DNA of 33,630 nucleotides from Pseudomonadota bacterium (GTDB lineage Bacteria; Pseudomonadota; Gammaproteobacteria; UBA9339). The notes beneath the pieces are model-generated. The model was not told the DNA's origin and ran no database searches. It was given only the letters and a program-made list of their open reading frames with translations. This document shows positions 1 through 8,172 of the stretch, piece after piece (within the stretch, counting starts at the first letter, position 1; each line of letters starts with the position of its first letter). The position numbers and the translations under genes were made by a program. The stretch lies in NCBI GenBank assembly GCA_021781615.1, contig JAJXWM010000017.1:1-33630 (forward strand). The letters are read 5' to 3'.

Positions 1-18
1 TAGGCTGATAAATGGTAA

Positions 19-131
19 GGGCGCCCGCAGCCGTGATTGTTGGCGGGCGATGCAAAGCAGGGACAGCGCAGCACGAGCGTTACATGGATGTACTTGAAGC
101 GTCCCGCAAACAATTACGGCGAGAGGGCGCC
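19..131. repeat. ERIC-like imperfect palindrome of about 110 bp
   Basis: The left arm (about 20-48, gcgccc-gcag-ccgtgattgtt-ggcggg) and the right arm (about 100-131, whose reverse complement reads gcgccc-tctcg-ccgtaattgtt-tgcggg) match at most positions. A shorter palindrome, tacatggatgta, lies at 81-92. The GC content is clearly higher than the surroundings. Size and shape resemble ERIC/MITE-type intergenic palindromes, but the family is not recognised and there is no coding potential. Confidence 0.6.
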
Positions 132-230
132 TATTTAGTTGAGGCGTATGTTAACTAAATTTTAATGAGGTAGCCCTGCTTAGTTAATGTCAGCTAAAGC
201 TTTTGTATGCTTTGTCCGTACGTCGTACGG

Positions 231-985
231 TGGTAGAGTAGCCGGTTGTCTGACTACCCCCCAGTTAGAACCGCATCGTGCTCTATTAAGGCAATGGGCT
301 CCCGACAAAATTATTCACATGATTATCCTTCAGTAAAGTTTGTGCCATATTTTTGCTTCTGGTAATGGATTTATTTCTATAAACTTCATAAATTATCTCC
401 ACGTAAACGATTTACGTTGGCTGCGTCGCTTCAGCCACTTGAATAGTATACGCACACCCTGAATATTAAATTACACTCCAAAATATCTGGTGTAGCCTAC
501 CAATTTCGAGCAGAATAATTTTCAGATGTCTCTCAATTTGTATATATTCTTAATCTTCTTCGCCCAAATGTTTACTTTCTGTAGCTTTGACAATTAGAGG
601 CCAATCTCGTCGACAATCCTTTCCTCCACAATCATTAAGCTGCTTCACGGACAGTATGAGATCGGACCTCCTGTTCATCATAGCAGCCTCCTTGCTGTTA
701 CACTTGTTAGCTGCTACTTCTAATCCTAAAGAATGAACAGGATCTCCCATATATGGACCCATCCAACTGTCAAGAAAGTTTACAAATATTTCTTAATGAC
801 ATTAGAACAAGGTTTCAGTCATATATCCGACATCTTCAATTGAGCAACAAGTTGGTTTAATTTGCTGCTAGTGCCTAAATGAAATCAGCACTTCGTTTCC
901 TTATCACGTTCTCGGTCTTTATTAGACCCGCGGGGAGCCTCATACTTTCACGAAGTTGGTCTTACCTGTTTGTCATTTATTTGTT
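231..985 (-). mobile_element. Decayed group II intron (domains V/VI and maturase tail visible)
   Basis: Read on the minus strand, 301-268 folds like a group II domain V. The GAGCC/GGTTC stem pairs, a CAT/ATG stem continues it, a 2-nt CG bulge follows, and a TGC/GCA stem lies under the loop. It is followed by a domain VI-like hairpin (about 262-232) ending in CTACTCTACC, a typical intron 3' end. Upstream on the same strand, 330-470 encodes the C-terminus of an intron maturase. At about 900-960 a stretch reading gaacgtgataaggaaacgaag resembles domain I. Most of the reverse transcriptase is missing, so the element is internally deleted and presumably dead. The 3' boundary is approximate and the 5' boundary is a guess. 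Confidence 0.65.
330..470 (-). pseudogene. Group II intron maturase/reverse transcriptase, C-terminal fragment
   Basis: Minus-strand translation gives LFKWLKRRSQRKSFTW, then a stop (393-395), then FMKFIEINPLPEAKIWHKLY and a stop at 330-332. The block W-L-x-R-R-S-Q-R-(K/R)-S-x-x-W followed by P-x-I-W-H is the hallmark of the C-terminal end of group II intron-encoded proteins. An internal stop and the lack of any RT domain upstream show that it is a remnant. It lies just upstream of the domain V/VI structures, in the expected order for an intron on the minus strand. Confidence 0.75.
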
Positions 986-1173
986 TTATTCCTCGAACTC
1001 TTTTGGACTTATTAATCTTTTACTAAAGACAAAAACTTTTTTTCTTACTTAATTTTTACTTATTTTATAAGGCTTCTAGTACCTATAGACTCGCAGGAGA
1101 GCCGAACCTTTTACATCCTTTTCAACTGCTTTTCCTATTTCAGCTTTTATTTTACGCTTATCCATTTGTTTGT
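986..1173. other. Non-coding stretch, nothing assignable
   Basis: AT-rich sequence between the intron remnant and the promoter of the CofE-like gene. Only very short open frames are present, including a roughly 30-codon lysine-rich frame on the minus strand without a recognisable family. The 11-mer agtgcctaaat occurs near 871 and again near 1224, on either side of this stretch, which could be chance or a trace of an insertion. Confidence 0.4.
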
Positions 1174-1202
1174 TTGGCAAAGATAATCGTTTTCATTATA
1201 AT
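1174..1202 (+). promoter_or_regulatory. Sigma70-type promoter for the CofE-like gene
   Basis: TTGGCA (1174-1179) and TATAAT (1197-1202) are separated by 17 bp, giving a near-consensus promoter. A start near 1209 would leave a leader of about 45 nt before the ATG at 1254. No clear Shine-Dalgarno precedes that ATG. Confidence 0.6.
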
Positions 1203-1253
1203 ACATTCAAATAATATAGTGGTAGTGCCTAAATAGTTACAAAATTTTAATAT

Positions 1254-2015
1254 ATGTTAGTTAAAACGATAAAAACTCATAAAATCCAACCTAAAGAATC
1301 AATTTTTGATCTTTTAGACACCTATGTTACCAAATTATCTGACCAGAGTATTGTTGCTATAGCTAGTAAAATTATCGGTATTTGCGAAAATCAACTGGTT
1401 CAAAAAAGTGAGGTAAAAAACAAAATGACGCTTATAAAAAAAGAAGCCGACTACTGTTTCGCCACCCCTAATAAACTAACAACCTTTTGTTTAACCTTAA
1501 AAAACTATCGACTAATTCCGAACGCCGGCATTGATGAATCAAACTGCAATAATTTTTATGTACTACTACCAAAAAAACCTCAACTATCGGCAAAAAAAAT
1601 CTGGCTCCATTTACGAAAAAAACATCACCTTAAAAATCTTGGGGTTATTATTACCGACGGTAGTATCACCCCTCTCCGCGCCGGTGTTACCGGAATTGCT
1701 ATTGGCTGGTGCGGTTTTAAACCAACATATAATTATATCGGTAAAAAAGATATTTATGGTCATCCCCTTAAAGTCACCCAAATAAACCTGCTTGATTGCC
1801 TGGCAACAGCAGCCACTTTAAATATGGGAGAAGGAAAAGAACAAACCCCAATTGCAATTATTAGCCAACCACCAACAAAAATTACCTTTCAAAATCGAGC
1901 GCCGACTAAAAAGGAAAAAAAAGAAACTTGTATTGCTCCCGAAAAAGATTTATTTGGAATTATATTAAGAAAAAAAGGTAACAGAGCTCTTTCAAAACCA
2001 AGTATTTTGATATAA
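1254..2015 (+). CDS. CofE-family (F420-0:gamma-glutamyl ligase-like) protein
   Basis: The 253-residue product matches the CofE/FbiB-N fold: an N-terminal segment LSDQSIVAIASKIIGICENQ, a central VIITDGSITPLRAGVTGIAIG block (about residues 132-152) corresponding to the CofE metal/GTP-binding region, and GWCGFKPTYNYIGKKDIYGHPL. In F420-producing organisms CofE adds glutamates to F420-0. This genome type is not expected to make F420, and related proteobacterial proteins are annotated as putative folate-metabolism gamma-glutamate ligases, so the substrate is unknown. The gene is monocistronic or leads into pgeF, with a strong promoter just upstream. The ATG start lacks a good ribosome-binding site. 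The family call is fairly sure; the function is not. Confidence 0.7.
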   Translation: MLVKTIKTHKIQPKESIFDLLDTYVTKLSDQSIVAIASKIIGICENQLVQKSEVKNKMTLIKKEADYCFATPNKLTTFCLTLKNYRLIPNAGIDESNCNNFYVLLPKKPQLSAKKIWLHLRKKHHLKNLGVIITDGSITPLRAGVTGIAIGWCGFKPTYNYIGKKDIYGHPLKVTQINLLDCLATAATLNMGEGKEQTPIAIISQPPTKITFQNRAPTKKEKKETCIAPEKDLFGIILRKKGNRALSKPSILI

Positions 2016-2127
2016 TCCTAAAAAGAGCAAGCGGAGTTTACTTCTAGGTAAATAAGCATTGCGAGCGAACGTCAAGCGCAGTAGTATGGCAAAAAACGTA
2101 GGTTTTGAAAAAGCTCTCATAAAGATA

Positions 2128-2874
2128 ATGATAAATAACTATATAAAACCAACTTGGCCAGCACCAAAAAACGTTAAAGCCTATACCACCATCCGCACCG
2201 GCGGTGTAAGCACCACACCATACGCCTCTTTTAATTTTAGCTTATTAACAGGAGATGATGAGAAAAATGTACTGGCAAATCGCAACAAGCTACGCCAAGA
2301 ACTAAATCTACCAGAAGAACCATTTTGGCTAAAACAAGAGCATACCGACATTGCTATTTGTATTGAAAAAAATACCAAACCAACACCAGTAGTGGCTGAT
2401 GCCTCATTTACCCAAACTGCAGGCTCAGTATGCGTCGTCACAACTGCAGATTGCGTCCCAATTTTGTTATGTGATCAAGCGGGTAGTATAGTTGCGGCAA
2501 TTCATGCGGGATGGAAAGGAATAGCAAACGGGATTATCGCCAACTGCATCAAGGCAATGAATATCGACCCAACAAGACTACTGGCCTGGCTTGGACCAGC
2601 CATTGGGCCAAAAGCTTTTGCAGTAAAACAAGATACCCGTGAAATTTTCTGTAAACAACTTTCAGAATGTGCATCAGCTTTCGTTAAAAATGAAAATGAT
2701 GACGCTTTTCTTGCGAATATTTATTCGCTTGCTTCAATTTATTTAAAAAAAGCAGGGGTAACTAAGATTTATGGCGGTGATTACTGCACTTTTACACAAA
2801 AAGAGCTTTTTTTCTCTTATCGCCGAGACGGCGAAAAAAGCGGCAGAATGGCGAACCTTATTTGGTTAGCTTAA
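2128..2874 (+). CDS. pgeF: PgeF/YfiH-type polyphenol oxidase (laccase domain) protein
   Basis: The laccase-like DUF152/YfiH protein is shown by IKPTWPAPKNVKAYTTIRTGG at the N-terminus, LKQEHTD, VVTTADCVPILL, AAIHAGWKGIANGI (His and Cys metal ligands) and LGPAIGPKAFAV. The family removes wrongly built peptidoglycan precursors (UDP-MurNAc-L-Ser) and also has purine nucleoside phosphorylase activity. The frame is open back to a TTG at 2059 and an ATG at 2086, but homology in this family begins about eight residues before PTWPAP, so the ATG at 2128 is preferred, giving 248 residues. No start has a strong ribosome-binding site. It converges with topA, leaving only 7 bp between the two stops. Confidence 0.88.
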   Translation: MINNYIKPTWPAPKNVKAYTTIRTGGVSTTPYASFNFSLLTGDDEKNVLANRNKLRQELNLPEEPFWLKQEHTDIAICIEKNTKPTPVVADASFTQTAGSVCVVTTADCVPILLCDQAGSIVAAIHAGWKGIANGIIANCIKAMNIDPTRLLAWLGPAIGPKAFAVKQDTREIFCKQLSECASAFVKNENDDAFLANIYSLASIYLKKAGVTKIYGGDYCTFTQKELFFSYRRDGEKSGRMANLIWLA

Positions 2875-2881
2875 TCTCAAT

Positions 2882-5125
2882 TCATTCCTTATTACTATAC
2901 CCGCACTCTTTTTGCGGACAAACCTTTTCGGTTCCACGCCGTTTAGTGGTTTTTAAAGTTAAAATCTTCCAACCACATTTTGGACATTTCTCATCTAAAG
3001 GTTCGTTCCAAACCGCATATTTACACTTTGGATACTGTGAGCAGGAATAAAAATATTTACCGTAACGAGATTTTCTTTGAAGCATTGTCCCTTCATTACA
3101 TTCTGGACACTTTACCTGGGTATCTTTAGGTTTCTCTAAAGGCTCCATAAATTTACAATTAGGATAACCACTACAACCAATAAATTTACCATAACGCCCA
3201 AGCTTAATGTGTAGTGCTGAACCACACTGAGGACAGGTACGATCAGGTATCACCTCCGCCTCAACTATGTTCTTTTCCCCATCGACATTGGCAGTGTAAT
3301 CACACTCAGGATAACCGCTACATCCAATAAATCTGCCTTTTTTACCAAGGCGCAAATTAAGGGGTTTACCACACTTAGGACATTTTTCGTCTAAAGCCTC
3401 TTGCGTTACATCCTCGCGCTTGACATTTTCTGCCGTAGTATCAATCAGCTTCTTAAATGGTTGCCAAAATTCTTGCATTAGTTCTAAAAACTTATGCTTG
3501 CCATTAGCAATATTATCTAACTCATCTTCTAAATGAGCTGTAAACTCATAATCAACATATTGGGTAAAATATTTAGTCAAAAACTTATTAACAACTCTTC
3601 CAACATCGGTCGGTTTAAATCTTCTAGTTTCTAAAATCACATACTCGCGACTAAGAAGAGTATCGATAATGGCAGCATAAGTTGATGGTCGACCAATACC
3701 ATATTCTTCAAGCGCTTTTACTAGACTTGCTTCACTATAGCGTGGCGGTGGCTCGGTAAAATGTTGTTCACCAATAATCTCGAGTAAATCAACAACATCA
3801 CCAACTTTTAAGGGGGGCAAAACTTTATCATCGTCAGCAACTGCATCATCAACATCTTCATGATATACCATCAAAAATCCCGGATCGGTAATGACTGAGC
3901 CGTTCGCACGCAAAACATTACCTGCACCACAACTAAAATCAACCGCCACCGTATCAAGGGTTGCTGAAATCATCTGGCAAGCAACGGTTCGCTGCCAAAT
4001 TAAAGTGTATAATTTAATTTGTTCAGGACTTAAAGATTTATCAAGATCTTCAGGCGCGGTTTTACTGGCTGTAGGTCTAATAGCTTCATGTGCTTCCTGC
4101 GCATTTTTTGACTTGGTCTTATAAATATTTGGCGCTTTTGGCACATTCTTTTCACCAAAACGCTTGGCAATTACTGCGCGGATCTCAGTTATAGCTTCAT
4201 TAGCTAAATTAACCGAGTCGGTACGCATATAAGTTATGTAACCTGCCTCATACAATTTTTGAGCAGTGCCCATGGTGCGTCTTGCTGAAAACCCTAATTT
4301 GCGCGACGCTTCTTGTTGTAAAGTTGAAGTGGTGAAAGGTGGCGCAGGATTACGAGTACGTTTTTTCTTGTCGACTTTGATAACCGGCAATTTACCGGAA
4401 GCTGCGTTTAATAAATCAGCTTTAATTGTCTCTGCCCGTTCTTGATTAACAATAAAAAACTGGGTTACTTTTTCATTCTTATATTCAATTAATTTAGCGT
4501 TAAATTCTTGCTCGGAAAATAAATTGCGGGAAGCAATCGTCCAATACTCTTGCTTAATAAACTTTTCAATCTCTTCTTCACGCGTAACGATCATGCGTAA
4601 AGCTGGACTTTGCACCCTACCTGCTGATAGACCATAACGGATCTTTTTCCAAAGAAGGGGTGAAAGATTAAAACCAACTAAATAATCTAAAGCACGACGC
4701 GCCTGCTGGGCATCTACTAACGTCATGGAAATATCACGAGGATTAGATACTGCTTCATTTACCGCGGCTTTGGTAATTTCATGAAATACCACACGATGCA
4801 CCGTCTGTTTTTTTAAAGCCTTTTTAGCCAGCATTAGCTCACAAATATGCCATGCAATAGCCTCGCCTTCGCGATCAGGGTCGGTAGCAAGATAAAAAGT
4901 TTCAGCTTCTTTTAGCGCTTTAGCTATAGCACTAACATGATCAGAGTTTTTTTCGATTGCATCATAACGCATAGCGAAATCATTTTCGGTATCAACCGCA
5001 CCATTTTTAGGAATTAAATCGCGTACATGGCCATACGACGCCAATACCGTAAAGTCTTTGCCGAGATATTTCTTAATGGTTTTCGCTTTAGCTGGGGATT
5101 CTACGATTACAAGATTCTTACCCAT
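2882..5125 (-). CDS. topA: DNA topoisomerase I (type IA)
   Basis: The 747-residue enzyme relaxes negative supercoils. The N-terminal Toprim domain has LVIVESPAKAKTIKKYLG (5-22) and TDPDREGEAIAWH (81-93). The active-site tyrosine is in ITYMRTDS, about residue 299. Beyond residue 582 come four zinc-ribbon modules (CPKC...C...C, CPQC, CPEC, CPKC), three of them with GKxIGCSGYPxC-like cores. The start ATG has a good ribosome-binding site (caggag) that lies inside the last codons of smg. The smg stop is only a base or so away, so the two genes are probably translationally coupled. Length and domain order are normal for a gammaproteobacterial TopA. Confidence 0.97.
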   Translation of the reverse strand: MGKNLVIVESPAKAKTIKKYLGKDFTVLASYGHVRDLIPKNGAVDTENDFAMRYDAIEKNSDHVSAIAKALKEAETFYLATDPDREGEAIAWHICELMLAKKALKKQTVHRVVFHEITKAAVNEAVSNPRDISMTLVDAQQARRALDYLVGFNLSPLLWKKIRYGLSAGRVQSPALRMIVTREEEIEKFIKQEYWTIASRNLFSEQEFNAKLIEYKNEKVTQFFIVNQERAETIKADLLNAASGKLPVIKVDKKKRTRNPAPPFTTSTLQQEASRKLGFSARRTMGTAQKLYEAGYITYMRTDSVNLANEAITEIRAVIAKRFGEKNVPKAPNIYKTKSKNAQEAHEAIRPTASKTAPEDLDKSLSPEQIKLYTLIWQRTVACQMISATLDTVAVDFSCGAGNVLRANGSVITDPGFLMVYHEDVDDAVADDDKVLPPLKVGDVVDLLEIIGEQHFTEPPPRYSEASLVKALEEYGIGRPSTYAAIIDTLLSREYVILETRRFKPTDVGRVVNKFLTKYFTQYVDYEFTAHLEDELDNIANGKHKFLELMQEFWQPFKKLIDTTAENVKREDVTQEALDEKCPKCGKPLNLRLGKKGRFIGCSGYPECDYTANVDGEKNIVEAEVIPDRTCPQCGSALHIKLGRYGKFIGCSGYPNCKFMEPLEKPKDTQVKCPECNEGTMLQRKSRYGKYFYSCSQYPKCKYAVWNEPLDEKCPKCGWKILTLKTTKRRGTEKVCPQKECGYSNKE

Positions 5126-5126
5126 T

Positions 5127-5618
5127 TTACACTCCTGAAGTTACTGTAGCTAAAAAATAGCCCCGCATCTCTTGAATATTTCTATTTAACTTACTCATTA
5201 ATACTAAAAGCACTACCCATTTAGCATCTGCTAACTCTATAAAGCGGTGATTAAGCTGCATTAGTTGGCTAATAACAATCTCACGCATCTTGGTATCTAA
5301 AACACCTGCATGCTCTAAAGATAAAATAAAATTACGAACTTCCGGATTAATTCGAGCTTTTTCAATAGTATCGAAAATCCGGAAGGTCTTATTACTTGTA
5401 GAGACGTTATCAACCTTAGCAATAGCATACCAGCATTGCTGCTCAATTAATTCTTGTAACCAATCAAAAGCGCTGATAACGAGCTCCTTGGAAAAACCAG
5501 CATCCTCAAGTTTTCGCTGGATAAATGCTGACTCCGCCTCAAAATTGGCAATATTATTCACATGCGAATTGCTTACTTCAAGTAAATATACTATAACTTC
5601 GACAATGCTGTGCTTCAT
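5127..5618 (-). CDS. smg: Smg/DUF494 family protein
   Basis: The 163-residue protein begins MKHSIVEVIVYLLE and matches the DUF494/Smg family, which is found almost always between dprA and topA-type genes in gammaproteobacteria. There is no catalytic motif, and the helical alpha/beta composition and length are normal for the family. Its molecular role is not established. It sits downstream of dprA with a 232-bp gap and immediately upstream of topA, whose ribosome-binding site it contains. The ribosome-binding site for smg itself is weak. Confidence 0.88.
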   Translation of the reverse strand: MKHSIVEVIVYLLEVSNSHVNNIANFEAESAFIQRKLEDAGFSKELVISAFDWLQELIEQQCWYAIAKVDNVSTSNKTFRIFDTIEKARINPEVRNFILSLEHAGVLDTKMREIVISQLMQLNHRFIELADAKWVVLLVLMSKLNRNIQEMRGYFLATVTSGV

Positions 5619-5707
5619 ATCTAATTAACCCGGTCTTAACTCAATTCATTACCCACATCAATCAATATATTTCGTTCTTACAGAGCTTGGATCGTTCCAC
5701 CTCCGAT

Positions 5708-5832
5708 AAAACCCAGCTCTGCAGCTAACTACCTAGCCTTAGGCTAAGCTGAAAGCTATTTCTTCCTTAAAAACCCAGCCCTGCGCCACAAAAACCGCGG
5801 CTTAGGCTGAGCTAGCAAAGCATTTTGCCCTT
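5708..5832. repeat. Two tandem copies of a degenerate ~62-bp repeat
   Basis: Copy A begins aaacccagctctgc (5708) and contains ttaggctaagct (5739-5750). Copy B begins aaacccagccctgc (5771) and contains ttaggctgagct (5802-5813). The offset is 62-63 bp. The repeats fill the space between smg and dprA. They could be remains of a duplicated intergenic element; no coding frame is supported. Confidence 0.55.
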
Positions 5833-5838
5833 CGGGCA
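5826..5838 (-). terminator. Short hairpin downstream of dprA
   Basis: TGCCC-TTC-GGGCA forms a 5-bp GC-rich stem just past the dprA stop. It lacks a clear U-tract on the minus strand, so it may be a processing or stabilising hairpin rather than a true terminator. Confidence 0.35.
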
Positions 5839-5850
5839 GTAGATTTATTT

Positions 5851-6942
5851 TTATTCTAATATTTTGCTATAACCGCCAACTAAACTTTTAATCAACCCTT
5901 GTATCTCTAATTCCAGCAACATTACACCAACTTGCGCTACTGGCAAACCAATTCTTGCTGCCAAAATATCCACCGATGAGACCTCAAAACCCATACAATC
6001 TAACAGTTTCTTATGTTCGCAATCAAGTTTATTTTTTATCTTACCATTTTTAGTGTCAAAAATAGCATCTGCTTTATTAGCTATAACCTGCGAAAATTCC
6101 TCTAAAATATCCTGTGGTTGCTCCACTAATTTTGCACCTTGACGAATTAAATGGTGGCATCCACGCGCAGCCGGATTATAGATCGAGCCTGGAATAGCAA
6201 AAACTTCCCTTCCCTGCTCACCAGCAAGTCTTGCGGTAATAAGTGAACCACTCTGCATCGTTGCCTCAACCACTAAAGTACCAAGACTTAAACCACTGAT
6301 GATCCGATTACGCAATGGAAAATGCCAAGATTTAGCTGAAGCATTTAATGGAAATTCTGAAAGCAAAACTCCACCGCTTTCAACTATCTCTTTAGCCAAT
6401 AAACTATGACGCGAAGGGTATAGACAATTTAAACCGGCCCCCATAACCGCCATCGTTTTACCAGAAGCTTTTATTGCCCCACGGTGACTAGCAGCATCAA
6501 TACCGATAGCAAAGCCGCTGGTAATAACTAAACCTGCGCGCGCAAGATGACCGGCAAAATTATGAGCCGTCTCAATCCCTATTGGCGTTGGATTTCTGCT
6601 ACCAACTATAGCCATTTGCTGCGCTTGTAATAACGTAAAATCACCAATAATAAAAAGTACTAATGGCGGATCTTGTATCTCTTTTAATAGGGGCGGATAA
6701 TCAGCATCGTAAATAGTAATAATACGATGTCCACTTTCTTCTGCCCAAGCCAAATCCCTTTCTACTACACCCCAGTCGGGATTTTTCAGTTGGGCCGCTT
6801 CTTTAGCCGACAATTTTTTGGATAACTCATCAATATTTGATAATAAATTAAGAACTTTTGTTCCCCAATTAAAAATTAAATTAGTCGTATTAAGCAGTAA
6901 TAAAAGATTATATAACTGCTCATTTTTATCATTTTTTAACAT
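5851..6942 (-). CDS. dprA: DNA-processing protein DprA (Smf)
   Basis: DprA binds incoming single-stranded DNA and loads RecA in natural transformation. The 363-residue product has the Rossmann-like core: YPPLLKEIQDPPLVLFIIGD, MAIVGSRNPTPIG, GFAIGIDAASHRGAI, TMAVMGAGLNCLYPSRH, NRIISGLS, ATMQSGSLITARLAGEQGREVFAIPG and GCHHLIRQGAKLV. A C-terminal winged helix (about 305-363) follows. A GAGG-type ribosome-binding site precedes the ATG. It is divergent from def and leads into smg-topA, an arrangement also seen in enterobacteria. It looks intact, suggesting that competence functions are or recently were kept. Confidence 0.95.
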   Translation of the reverse strand: MLKNDKNEQLYNLLLLLNTTNLIFNWGTKVLNLLSNIDELSKKLSAKEAAQLKNPDWGVVERDLAWAEESGHRIITIYDADYPPLLKEIQDPPLVLFIIGDFTLLQAQQMAIVGSRNPTPIGIETAHNFAGHLARAGLVITSGFAIGIDAASHRGAIKASGKTMAVMGAGLNCLYPSRHSLLAKEIVESGGVLLSEFPLNASAKSWHFPLRNRIISGLSLGTLVVEATMQSGSLITARLAGEQGREVFAIPGSIYNPAARGCHHLIRQGAKLVEQPQDILEEFSQVIANKADAIFDTKNGKIKNKLDCEHKKLLDCMGFEVSSVDILAARIGLPVAQVGVMLLELEIQGLIKSLVGGYSKILE

Positions 6943-7108
6943 TTGGTACCTCTTCCCATCGCTCTACTAGCCATTGATGCCGTACGCCCTGCTGCGGGAA
7001 CCAAACCCTGCGTTCCACGGGGTGGTGTCGCATCTCGCCCCACTAACCAGTTAATTTATTTTATCTCTTACATCTAAACTTTTTATATAAATATGCTATA
7101 GTTACTTT

Positions 7109-7645
7109 ATGGCGATCTTACAAATACTGCAATACCCGGATTTACGCTTGCGTCGTAAAGGCTATCGTGTTGGTAATGTTAAAGCAGCAAAAATCCAAAA
7201 AACCATCGAAGATATCCTCGAAACCTTGCGCAATGTTGAACATTGCGCAGGACTTGCCGCGACCCAATTAGATATCAAAGATCCACCAAATATTACAGTA
7301 ATTAATACAGCCGATAACAATGAACCTCTCTGCCTGATAAATCTACAAATAATATCTGCTGACAGTGACGTCATTAATGATGAAGGATGTATGTCAGTTT
7401 ATCCTCACGACATTCATGCAAAAGTAAAAAGGGCTGGTAAAGTTAAAGTAAAAGCGCTCGACCGACATGGCAATGAAATTGAATTTGAAGCAAAAGACCG
7501 TTTGGCGCAGTGCCTACAACATGAACATGACCACCTCCAAGGCATCCTGTACATTGATCGCCTGGAAAAATCGGAGCGTTTACTGCTTGACAAAAGGATA
7601 GCAGAACTAACAGCACCAGCAAAAAAAATCCAAAACATTTTATAA
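7109..7645 (+). CDS. def: Peptide deformylase
   Basis: This metalloenzyme removes the formyl group from N-terminal methionine of nascent proteins. All three family motifs are visible: GLAATQ (48-53, canonical GxGLAAxQ), EGCMS (92-96) and HEHDH (138-142), with C94, H138 and H142 as metal ligands. The length of 178 residues is usual. A TATAGT box at 7097-7102 ends only 6 bp before the ATG and no Shine-Dalgarno is visible, so the mRNA may be leaderless. The partner gene fmt follows but is split off by a minus-strand peptide gene. Confidence 0.95.
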   Translation: MAILQILQYPDLRLRRKGYRVGNVKAAKIQKTIEDILETLRNVEHCAGLAATQLDIKDPPNITVINTADNNEPLCLINLQIISADSDVINDEGCMSVYPHDIHAKVKRAGKVKVKALDRHGNEIEFEAKDRLAQCLQHEHDHLQGILYIDRLEKSERLLLDKRIAELTAPAKKIQNIL

Positions 7646-7658
7646 ACTAACGCTGGAA

Positions 7659-7958
7659 TTATTCTTCCTTCGGGTGTTCCTGAACTGCTTTAACAACGTA
7701 GGCTCCACCAATACCTAGAGATACAATTGCAGAAAAAGAGCCAATAAATTTGGCCACCCCATTCCACGCTTCCCCTAAAAAAGTACCTTTTTTTCCTTTT
7801 GGTAATAACGCTTCAATCCAATATGAACAGGCTTTGATCGAAGCACTTGATAAAGCACCCATGATTATAGGCCTGTAGTTTATACCCCTGTGGTTTACAC
7901 CCCCAGATACTTGCTGAATTTCTTTATGATTTAAAATAACTAATGTATGACTTTTCAT
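7659..7958 (-). CDS. Double-glycine-leader peptide (bacteriocin-like precursor)
   Basis: The 99-residue product starts with a 20-residue leader ending VILNHKEIQQVSGG. Counting back from the cleavage site, L(-12), E(-8), I(-7), V(-4), G(-2) and G(-1) fit the canonical double-glycine leader cleaved by C39-peptidase ABC exporters. The remaining 79 residues include glycine- and alanine-rich hydrophobic stretches (ALSSASIKACSYW; FIGSFSAIVSLGIGGAYVV), as in class II bacteriocins/microcins. A good ribosome-binding site (ggagaaag) precedes the ATG. It lies on the opposite strand between def and fmt, a pair that is normally adjacent. No immunity or exporter gene is in the window. Whether it is toxic or a signal is unknown. 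Confidence 0.72.
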   Translation of the reverse strand: MKSHTLVILNHKEIQQVSGGVNHRGINYRPIIMGALSSASIKACSYWIEALLPKGKKGTFLGEAWNGVAKFIGSFSAIVSLGIGGAYVVKAVQEHPKEE

Positions 7959-8172
7959 TCTTTCTCCACTAGATATAAATAAAATATTAAAACTAACTTG
8001 AAAATAGTTGCCTTTACCTATTGAATTATAGCAATATAGTCTTAAGGAAATCTTATGTGATTATTTAAAAAGCACTTAAATACTCATATATAACTTGGGG
8101 GAAAATTTGTGATAAAATTACAAGCCTATTTCCAATAACCAATAAAAATATAAATTATATGAGAGTACCTTC

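Noticed and set aside
550-762. A 70-codon minus-strand open frame
   Set aside because: It lies inside the group II intron relic, has no similarity to the intron protein or any family I know, and is best explained as structured intron RNA sequence.
2031-2085. Upstream starts of pgeF at TTG 2059 or ATG 2086
   Set aside because: They would add about 20 residues with no counterpart in the family; the sequence there looks like intergenic repeat-type DNA.
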